From Sphingobacteriales bacterium (lineage in GTDB: Bacteria; Bacteroidota; Bacteroidia; Sphingobacteriales; Sphingobacteriaceae), in the NCBI GenBank assembly GCA_947478655.1, contig CANJWU010000090.1, positions 1 through 5,332 on the forward strand: a stretch of 5,332 nucleotides of DNA, written 5' to 3'. Shown in pieces: positions 1 through 5,332 of the stretch. The translations under genes and the position numbers were made by a program. The notes under the pieces were generated by a model. It was given only the letters and a program-made list of their open reading frames with translations, was not told where the DNA came from and searched no databases. Numbering within the stretch: the first letter of the stretch is position 1; each line of letters starts with the position of its first letter.

Positions 1-2597
1 ATATCTTTTACTGGAACTGGCGCTGGCTTAGGCTTTGCTAAGTTCTTCGCTTTAATATCGGCCAAGGTTTTTTGCAAATCTGCTAACTCCCCTTCTTCTA
101 CTTCGTCTACCGCGGCAGAATTAGAAATGTCTTCTACTGCATTAATTCTAAATTTAGAAACTTTATTCCCAATGGCTTTCATTCCTTTTACATCTATAAA
201 AGAAGCTACATTTAATTCCAAATCTTTAGGCGCTAATTTACCTTCTTTGGCAAATGAAACTTTAACGATCGGTTCTACTTTAGTACTTGCAAACCAACAT
301 TTAGAACCTGCGCTTTCCATGATAAAGGGGAATTTTTTATTGATGGTTGGACTTTCGATTTGAAAACGCTTTACATAAGATGCTTTACTTTCGCCATCCA
401 TATGAATAGCTGAAATCACGCGATCGGCATCGTATTTTTCTAATAAGAAATATTTATCATCGTAATGATTGCTGATATCGAAGTTGGTTAGTTCGTACGA
501 ACCATCTACATAAAGAACCAATATTTTATCGTCTCCTTGGAAAGTGCCTAAGAACCTGCCTCTGCCGTCTGTGTTGAGTCTGTGAATCGCATCATCAAAC
601 CAAACTTCTCGGCCGCCAAGGGTACTCACCCCTTTTGATTTTAAAATAACTTTCTTTACTGGAAATTTAGTGATGATATTTCCTTGCGAAGCCCTGCCTT
701 TAATAGCAATTTCTGCAAAGTCTAAATCGAAAGCTAACTTTCTTAATTTAGACATAGGCTTAAGGTTAACGGTAACAATTTCTGATTCACCATTTGGATT
801 AGCGGTGAAATAGAGCACCTCCGTGCCTTTAGAGCCTTGCGATAAATCGTATTCTTTATCTCTGGTAATACCCGTGATGGCAAATCTTTTCACAAATGAT
901 TTACCCGAAGCACCATCTCTATAGATTAAATGATAAACCGTACGATCATCATTCTTTTTAAATACGGCTGCATGGATAATGTCTTTGCCTACAAAAGTTT
1001 TCTCTGCTACTTTAATGACTTTGAATTTTCCATTGGCACAAAAAACAATGATGTCGTCAATATCAGAACAATCACAAACGTATTCGTCTTTCTTTAAACC
1101 TAAACCAACGAAACCTTCATTCCTGTTGATGTATAGCTTTTGGTTAGCCAAAGCTACTTGCGTTGCCGTTACTTTATCGAATAATTTTATTTCTGTTTTA
1201 CGCTCTTTCCCTTTGCCGTATTTATCAAGTAATCTTTCAAAATAGGCAATCGAATATTCTGTTAAATTTTTAAGATTCGCTTTAACTTCTTTGATTTCTT
1301 TTTCAATTCCTTTTAAAATATCATCTGCTTTAAAGGCATCAAATTTAGAAATACGCTTAATTTTAATTTCTGTTAAACTTAAAATATCATCTTTGGTGAC
1401 TTCTCTTAAAAGCTTTCCTTTAAAAGGAGTTAAGCCTTTATCGATGGTTTGCAATACCGACTCGAAGGTGGTACACTCTTCAATATCTCTGTATATTTTT
1501 TCTTCAATAAATATTTTTTCTAAAGAAGATGCATGCCATTTCTCATTCAATTCAGCTAAACGAATGCTGAGTTCTTGTTTCAATAAAGCCTTGGTATGAT
1601 TGGTACTTTCGACTAAAATATCATTCACACTCATAAAATACGGCTTGTCATTTTTAATGACACAGGTATTTGGCGAAACAGAAACTTCGCAATCGGTAAA
1701 AGCATATAAGGCATCGATGGTAACGTCTGGCGAAATTCCAGGCGCTAAATGCACCATAATTTCTACGTTTTTAGCCGTATTATCTTCAATTTTTTTAATC
1801 TTGATTTTACCTTTATCGTTGGCAGAAATAATACTATCAATTAAACTGCCAGTAGTAGTTGAAAAAGGAACTTCGGTAATGGCTAAGGTCTTTTTATCTT
1901 TCTCGATAATTCTGGCACGCACACGCACCCTACCGCCACGCTGACCTTCGTTGTAATTGGTGAAATCTGCTAAGCCACCAGTTAAAAAATCGGGTAGTAA
2001 ATTAGGACGATTACCTTTTAATATTTCAATAGAAGCTAAAATTAATTCGATGAAATTATGCGGTAAAACTTTAGTGGCTAAACCTACTGCAATACCTTCT
2101 GCTCCATGTGCTAATAATAAAGGAAACTTAACAGGCAAAGTAATGGGCTCGCGATTTCTGCCATCGTAAGATAATTGCCAGTTGGTCGTTTGCGGATTAA
2201 ACACTACATCTAGCGCAAACTTAGAAAGCCTAGCCTCGATATATCTTGGAGCAGCTGCACTATCGCCAGTAACAGGATCTCCCCAGTTACCTTGACAATC
2301 AATTAATAAATTTTTCTGACCAATTTGTACCATCGCATCTCCGATAGAGGCATCTCCGTGCGGATGGTATTTCATGGTATTTCCAATTACATTGGCCGCT
2401 TTATTGTATCGACCATCGTCCATTTCCTTAAGCGAATGTAAGATTCTTCTTTGAACAGGCTTTAAACCATCGTACATATTTGGCACGGCTCTGTCTAAGA
2501 TTACATAAGAGGCGTAATCTAAAAACCAGTTTTCGTACAAACCAGTAATCGGTATAATATTATGATTTAATTTTTCTTCGTTTGGTGTTTCCATCAT
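1..2597 (-). CDS. parC: DNA topoisomerase IV subunit A (ParC, GyrA-like), 3' end outside window
   Basis: This is the DNA breakage-reunion subunit of topoisomerase IV, which with ParE decatenates daughter chromosomes and relaxes supercoils in the cytoplasm. The frame is open for 865 codons to the window edge with no stop or frameshift. Visible in order: the winged-helix core with DGLKPVQRR (43-51), YHPHGD (77-82) and the catalytic APRY motif (nucleophile Tyr119 preceded by Arg118); GIAVG (168-172), whose Ile is the DNA-bending residue in the family; a charged coiled-coil arm (about 335-465); a C-terminal beta-pinwheel (about 475-820) with only degenerate GyrA-box-like text (GRASQGN, 634-640); then an acidic and Lys/Pro/Ala-rich tail. 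ParC rather than GyrA is chosen because it lies directly behind parE, lacks a canonical QRRGGKG box and has the Bacteroidota ParC text GDASIGD. The start is one of two adjacent ATGs (2597 or 2594); an in-frame TGA at 2618-2616 excludes a longer form. By family length only a few dozen residues are missing. Confidence 0.96.
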   Translation of the reverse strand, partial: MMETPNEEKLNHNIIPITGLYENWFLDYASYVILDRAVPNMYDGLKPVQRRILHSLKEMDDGRYNKAANVIGNTMKYHPHGDASIGDAMVQIGQKNLLIDCQGNWGDPVTGDSAAAPRYIEARLSKFALDVVFNPQTTNWQLSYDGRNREPITLPVKFPLLLAHGAEGIAVGLATKVLPHNFIELILASIEILKGNRPNLLPDFLTGGLADFTNYNEGQRGGRVRVRARIIEKDKKTLAITEVPFSTTTGSLIDSIISANDKGKIKIKKIEDNTAKNVEIMVHLAPGISPDVTIDALYAFTDCEVSVSPNTCVIKNDKPYFMSVNDILVESTNHTKALLKQELSIRLAELNEKWHASSLEKIFIEEKIYRDIEECTTFESVLQTIDKGLTPFKGKLLREVTKDDILSLTEIKIKRISKFDAFKADDILKGIEKEIKEVKANLKNLTEYSIAYFERLLDKYGKGKERKTEIKLFDKVTATQVALANQKLYINRNEGFVGLGLKKDEYVCDCSDIDDIIVFCANGKFKVIKVAEKTFVGKDIIHAAVFKKNDDRTVYHLIYRDGASGKSFVKRFAITGITRDKEYDLSQGSKGTEVLYFTANPNGESEIVTVNLKPMSKLRKLAFDLDFAEIAIKGRASQGNIITKFPVKKVILKSKGVSTLGGREVWFDDAIHRLNTDGRGRFLGTFQGDDKILVLYVDGSYELTNFDISNHYDDKYFLLEKYDADRVISAIHMDGESKASYVKRFQIESPTINKKFPFIMESAGSKCWFASTKVEPIVKVSFAKEGKLAPKDLELNVASFIDVKGMKAIGNKVSKFRINAVEDISNSAAVDEVEEGELADLQKTLADIKAKNLAKPKPAPVPVKD

Positions 2598-2626
2598 TTG
2601 GTTTTCAATAATCCTTCACACATTTA
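2594..2626 (-). promoter_or_regulatory. parE-parC junction with weak Shine-Dalgarno and bridging mini-ORF
   Basis: Only 26 bases separate the parE stop (TAA, 2626-2624) from the first parC ATG (2597), so the two are surely co-transcribed. An AAGGA (2616-2612) lies 14 bases before the first ATG and 17 before the second, which is far for a Shine-Dalgarno site; it slightly favours the first ATG. The parE stop is directly followed by an ATG (2623-2621) opening a nine-codon frame, MCEGLLKTK. Its TGA (2596-2594) overlaps the first parC ATG as ATGA and touches the second as TGATG. Such overlaps can couple translation of neighbouring genes. Whether this one does is inference, and a frame this short can arise by chance. 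Confidence 0.3.
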
Positions 2627-4501
2627 ATCAGCTAATTCGCCAGCAATTTCGGGCAATTCAGCGACGATTTCTTCTTTTTCAAATCGTAAATTCTTCACAA
2701 TAAACTCTTGTCTTGCGGGTGTGTTTTTACCCATATAGTACTCTAATAATTGTTGCATTTTTTGATCTTTCGGAATAATTACCGGATCGATGCGAATGTC
2801 TTTACCAATAAATAGTTCAAATTCTTCTGGCGAAATTTCTCCTAAACCTTTGAATCGGGTAATTTCAGATTTTTGTCCTAATTTATCGAGTGCGTTTTTT
2901 CTTTCTTGTTCTGAATAACAATAAATCGTTTCTTTTTTATTTCTCACTCGGAATAATGGCGTTTGTAAAATATACACATGACCCGCTTTTACTATGTCTG
3001 GAAAAAACTGTAAAAAGAAAGTCATCATCAATAAACGAATATGCATTCCATCCACATCGGCATCGGTTGCAATCACAATATTATTATAGCGTAAGTTTTC
3101 GATACCATCTTCAATATTTAAGGCATGTTGCAATAAATTGAATTCTTCGTTTTCGTAAACTATTTTTTTAGTAAGGCTGAAACAGTTCAGTGGCTTACCT
3201 TTCAAGCTAAACACCGCTTGCGTTTCTACATCTCTAGATTTAGTTATAGATCCACTTGCAGAATCTCCCTCGGTAATAAATAATGTGGTATCAAATCTTC
3301 TGACATGTTTTTCGTCGTCTAAATGAACCTTACAATCTCTGAGTTTTTTATTATGTAAAGCTGCTTTTTTGGCACGCTCGTTAGCCAGTTTTTTAATGCC
3401 CGCAATTTCTTTTCGTTCTCTTTCCGATTGCAAAATTCTTTTGAGCAAAGCATCGGCGGCATCGGCGTGTTTATGCAAATAATTATCTAACTCTTTTTTC
3501 AAAAAGTCGTTGATCCAATTTCGAATGCTTGGACCTTCTGGTGCCGCATTTATAGAACCTAATTTTGTTTTAGTTTGCGATTCAAATACGGGTTCTTGAA
3601 TTCGAATACTAATTGCAGCAACAATAGAAGCCCTAATATCCGAAGCATCAAAATCTTTTTTATAATATTCTCTGATTGTTTTCACCACTGCTTCTCTGAA
3701 AGCCGCTTGGTGCGTACCTCCTTGCGTGGTATGCTGTCCATTCACAAAGGAATAATACTCTTCGCCATACTGACTATTATGGGTCATGGCTATTTCAATA
3801 TCATCTCCTTTTAAATGAATAATTGGATATCGAATGGTTTCGTCTGTTTTTCTGTCTAATAAATCGTACAGCCCTCTTTGCGATGCAAATTTTTCGCCAT
3901 TTAATTGAATAGTTAAACCTGCATTCAAAAAAGCATAATTCCAAAGCATGTTTTCCATGAACTCATGGATATACCTAAAATTTCTAAAAATTTGATCGTC
4001 TGGAACAAAGGTAATGCAGGTGCCATTTTTTTGCGTGGTCGCTTCTTCTTTAAATTCTTGGGTTAATTCGCCGCGAGAAAATTCGGCAACCTTGGTTCTT
4101 CCATCTCTAAATGATTGCACCTTAAAGCTAGCAGACAAAGCGTTTACAGCCTTTGTACCCACTCCGTTTAATCCTACCGATTTTTGAAATGCTTTAGAGT
4201 CGTACTTACCTCCAGTATTTATTTTAGAAACACAATCAATTACTTTTCCTAATGGAATTCCACGGCCATAATCTCTGACAATTACTTTGTGATCGGTAAT
4301 TGTTAAATCAATTTGCTTACCCACACCCATCACAAATTCATCGATAGAATTATCAATGATTTCTTTCAATAGAATATAAATACCATCGTCTAAACTAGAA
4401 CCATCTCCTAGTTTACCAATGTACATGCCGGGTCTTAGTCTAATATGTTCTTTCCAATCGAGTGATCGGATATCGTCTTCACTATAATTACTATTTGCCA
4501 T
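2624..4501 (-). CDS. parE: DNA topoisomerase IV subunit B (ParE, GyrB-like ATPase)
   Basis: The complete 625-residue ATPase subunit of topoisomerase IV drives strand passage by ATP-dependent dimerisation and supplies the metal-binding Toprim half of the cleavage site. Visible in order: the GHKL ATPase domain with catalytic Glu47 and Mg-binding Asn51 in [12 protein letters not shown], Asp77 in RDYGRGIP, the ATP lid [13 protein letters not shown] (111-123) and Arg132 (coumarin-contact position in GyrB); the transducer domain with the conserved QTK (Gln309, Lys311) contacting the gamma-phosphate; the Toprim domain with Glu411 in EGDS and the acidic triad Asp480/482/484 in DADVDG; then RFKGLGE (549-555) and the C-terminal [12 protein letters not shown]. 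All catalytic residues are present. Length suits ParE and excludes the longer GyrB with its insertion. The start at 4501 is secure, because an in-frame TAA (4513-4511) lies three codons upstream. The leader just before it is A-rich without a Shine-Dalgarno site, as is common in Bacteroidota. parC follows at once. Confidence 0.97.
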   Translation of the reverse strand: MANSNYSEDDIRSLDWKEHIRLRPGMYIGKLGDGSSLDDGIYILLKEIIDNSIDEFVMGVGKQIDLTITDHKVIVRDYGRGIPLGKVIDCVSKINTGGKYDSKAFQKSVGLNGVGTKAVNALSASFKVQSFRDGRTKVAEFSRGELTQEFKEEATTQKNGTCITFVPDDQIFRNFRYIHEFMENMLWNYAFLNAGLTIQLNGEKFASQRGLYDLLDRKTDETIRYPIIHLKGDDIEIAMTHNSQYGEEYYSFVNGQHTTQGGTHQAAFREAVVKTIREYYKKDFDASDIRASIVAAISIRIQEPVFESQTKTKLGSINAAPEGPSIRNWINDFLKKELDNYLHKHADAADALLKRILQSERERKEIAGIKKLANERAKKAALHNKKLRDCKVHLDDEKHVRRFDTTLFITEGDSASGSITKSRDVETQAVFSLKGKPLNCFSLTKKIVYENEEFNLLQHALNIEDGIENLRYNNIVIATDADVDGMHIRLLMMTFFLQFFPDIVKAGHVYILQTPLFRVRNKKETIYCYSEQERKNALDKLGQKSEITRFKGLGEISPEEFELFIGKDIRIDPVIIPKDQKMQQLLEYYMGKNTPARQEFIVKNLRFEKEEIVAELPEIAGELAD

Positions 4502-4512
4502 TTTTTGTATTT

Positions 4513-4541
4513 AAAATTTATACTGAAACCCATTCAACAAA
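4513..4541 (-). promoter_or_regulatory. Candidate Bacteroidota-type promoter nearest parE
   Basis: On the minus strand a TTTG (4541-4538) is followed after 17 bases by TAAATTTT (4520-4513). This matches the Bacteroidota -33 TTTG and -7 TAnnTTTG pattern except for the final base. The spacing is at the short end of the range known for Flavobacterium. Transcription would begin only about 5-10 bases before the parE ATG, giving a very short leader. The sequence is AT-rich, so chance matches are likely. Confidence 0.25.
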
Positions 4542-4546
4542 TGGTT
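4526..4546 (-). other. Small imperfect hairpin upstream of parE
   Basis: CCATT (4530-4534) and AATGG (4540-4544) are exact inverted repeats around a five-base loop. The stem can be extended by two to three A-T pairs past a one-base bulge, to about 4526-4546. It overlaps the -33 part of the nearer candidate promoter. If transcription starts at the farther candidate, it would lie in the 5' leader about 25 bases before the start codon. It matches no riboswitch or leader family I recognise, and no U-run follows that would make it a terminator. Confidence 0.2.
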
Positions 4547-4578
4547 CCAAAACCCAATTCAAACAAGTCAGGTTTGCA

Positions 4579-4586
4579 CAAATCTA
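4579..4586 (-). promoter_or_regulatory. Candidate -7 promoter element for parE (exact TAnnTTTG)
   Basis: TAGATTTG on the minus strand (4586-4579) is an exact match to the Bacteroidota -7 consensus TAnnTTTG. No clean TTG or TTTG lies 17-23 bases upstream; the nearest T-rich word (TTTT at 4614-4611) is 24 bases away. Initiation here would leave a leader of roughly 70 bases before parE, a more usual length than the nearer candidate gives. The position between tcdA and parE fits a promoter for the parE-parC unit. Confidence 0.35.
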
Positions 4587-4633
4587 AAATTTTAGGGAAT
4601 TAAGCGAGGGAAAAGATTTCCACAACAAGTCTG

Positions 4634-4656
4634 AAAGGCATTAAAAACAAGCCTTT
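4634..4656 (-). other. Weak hairpin downstream of tcdA
   Basis: AAAGGC (4634-4639) and GCCTTT (4651-4656) form a perfect six-base inverted repeat around an 11-base loop, about 50 bases past the tcdA stop. It is where a terminator would be expected, but the stem is short, the loop large, and no T-run follows the stem on the minus strand. I therefore do not call it an intrinsic terminator. Confidence 0.25.
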
Positions 4657-4666
4657 GCTACAAAAT

Positions 4667-4703
4667 TGATTTAAATATTGCCTGATTTTCAGTGATTTAA
4701 ATA
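4667..4703. repeat. Two copies of an 11-bp direct repeat TGATTTAAATA
   Basis: TGATTTAAATA occurs at 4667-4677 and again at 4693-4703, with starts 26 bases apart, directly behind the tcdA stop codon. Each copy contains the palindrome ATTTAAAT. They could be paired protein-binding sites, but the AT-rich content makes a chance pair quite possible. Confidence 0.4.
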
Positions 4704-4704
4704 A

Positions 4705-5332
4705 TTAAGCTTCCATCAAATCCCTAATCACTACAGAGGCCATGGTACAACCAAACATGGCTGGCATATAAGAAACCGTACCAATAATTGATTTTTTTGG
4801 GAAAGCATTAGGGGTTTCAATGATTTTAGTTTTGTCGGCTGCTTCGGGCGAAAAAACCACTTTGACTCCTTTTCGAGTACCTAAATGATATAACCTTTTG
4901 CGCACATATTTTGCCAAATTACATTGGTATGTTTTAGAAATATCTACTACTTTGATTTGAGAGGGATCCACTTTCCCTCCTGCTCCCATAGAACTTACAA
5001 TCGGAATTTTCTTATCTAAACAGGCTTTGATAAAAAATACTTTAGGCGACAAAGTGTCGATACAATCTACCGCATAATCGAATTGTTCTTCTGTTAAAAT
5101 TTCGTCGGTGCGATCATCTTTTACAAATTCGTTTAATACACGCAATTGAATTGCTGGATTGATATCACGGATGCGATCAGCCATAACTTCTACTTTATTT
5201 AAGCCCTCGGTCGAAGTCAATGCAGGAATTTGTCTATTTTTATTACTGGCATCAACCGTATCAGCATCTACAATCGTCATCTTACCAACGCCTGCTCTGG
5301 CTATCATTTCGGCGCAGATACCACCTACACCA
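4705..5332 (-). CDS. tcdA: tRNA threonylcarbamoyladenosine dehydratase (TcdA/CsdL, ThiF/E1-like), 5' end outside window
   Basis: This E1-like enzyme uses ATP to activate t6A37 of ANN-decoding tRNAs and close it to the cyclic form ct6A37. The frame continues upstream of the Met at 5307 to the window edge (codons for GVGGICAE), so that Met is internal and about 25-35 N-terminal residues are missing. Counting from the first complete codon, 208 residues are visible: the nucleotide-binding GVGG (1-4), the acidic strand end VDAD (21-24), SNKNRQ with the catalytic-type Arg33, the Lys of LNKVEV for ATP phosphates, the Asp of DCIDTLSPK for the metal, then the TcdA-specific SSMGAGGKVDPSQIKV and KTYQCNLAKYVRKRL. 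Those last segments and the absence of a rhodanese or MoeZ-type C-terminal domain separate it from ThiF, MoeB and HesA. It ends in TAA at 4707-4705, 203 bases before parE, with no obvious functional link to it. Confidence 0.93.
   Translation of the reverse strand, partial: GVGGICAEMIARAGVGKMTIVDADTVDASNKNRQIPALTSTEGLNKVEVMADRIRDINPAIQLRVLNEFVKDDRTDEILTEEQFDYAVDCIDTLSPKVFFIKACLDKKIPIVSSMGAGGKVDPSQIKVVDISKTYQCNLAKYVRKRLYHLGTRKGVKVVFSPEAADKTKIIETPNAFPKKSIIGTVSYMPAMFGCTMASVVIRDLMEA

Noticed and set aside
127..2169. Five plus-strand open frames of 70-114 codons opposite parC
   Set aside because: They are antisense to a continuous, well-conserved parC frame. Their translations are low-complexity (Ser/Leu/Phe/Lys-rich) and match no family I recognise, and none has a convincing start site.
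2890..3814. Two plus-strand open frames of 79-83 codons opposite parE
   Set aside because: They lie inside the Toprim and transducer coding parts of parE, whose protein is conserved throughout. The plus-strand translations are rich in Phe, Ser and Asn and look like shadows.
1..4501. A gyrB-gyrA pair instead of parE-parC
   Set aside because: Adjacent parE-parC order, the 625-residue ParE length, the absence of a canonical GyrA box and the recalled Bacteroidota ParE/ParC motifs all favour topoisomerase IV.
4634..4656. Intrinsic terminator after tcdA
   Set aside because: The inverted repeat is only six base pairs with an 11-base loop and lacks a following T-run on the transcribed strand. It is listed only as a weak hairpin.
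4705..5307. Complete 200-residue gene starting at the Met at 5307
   Set aside because: The frame continues upstream to the window edge and encodes GVGGICAE, the nucleotide-binding motif of the ThiF/E1 fold. The Met is internal and the gene is truncated by the window.
1..5332. Hidden mobile element, CRISPR array, tRNA or defence system
   Set aside because: Three conserved housekeeping genes cover all but about 230 bases. I found no terminal inverted repeats, spaced repeat arrays, tRNA-like cloverleaf or foreign-looking coding sequence in what remains.

Overview
The window holds three protein-coding genes, all on the minus strand, from an AT-rich member of the Bacteroidota. Reading with transcription (from high to low coordinates) they are tcdA (5' end cut off by the window edge), parE (complete) and parC (3' end cut off). 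The protein sequences look like those of the Sphingobacteriaceae (Pedobacter-like). The signs are ParE text such as [14 protein letters not shown], ParC text such as YHPHGDASIGDAMV, A-rich translation starts instead of strong Shine-Dalgarno sites, and TAnnTTTG-type promoter words. The lineage is inferred from recalled family sequences, not from a search.

Layout: 5332-4705 encodes TcdA, the E1-like enzyme that cyclises t6A37 to ct6A37 in tRNAs. A 203-bp non-coding gap (4704-4502) follows. It holds a short direct repeat, a weak hairpin, two candidate promoters for parE and a hairpin just upstream of the parE start. parE (4501-2624) encodes the ATPase/Toprim subunit of topoisomerase IV. After 26 bases, parC (2597 to beyond position 1) encodes the DNA-cleaving subunit. 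Its reading frame is open for 865 codons up to the window edge and lacks only the end of a low-complexity tail.

ParE and ParC together form the A2B2 topoisomerase IV that unlinks replicated chromosomes, and the close spacing indicates one parE-parC transcript. tcdA works in an unrelated pathway. The gap between it and parE, with promoter-like words, suggests separate transcription.

I found no mobile element, CRISPR array, RNA gene, toxin-antitoxin pair or defence system. This is a housekeeping region and I see no sign of an undescribed system. The points most worth a second look are the natural Ala at the quinolone-critical Ser position of ParC and a nine-codon reading frame that exactly bridges parE and parC.
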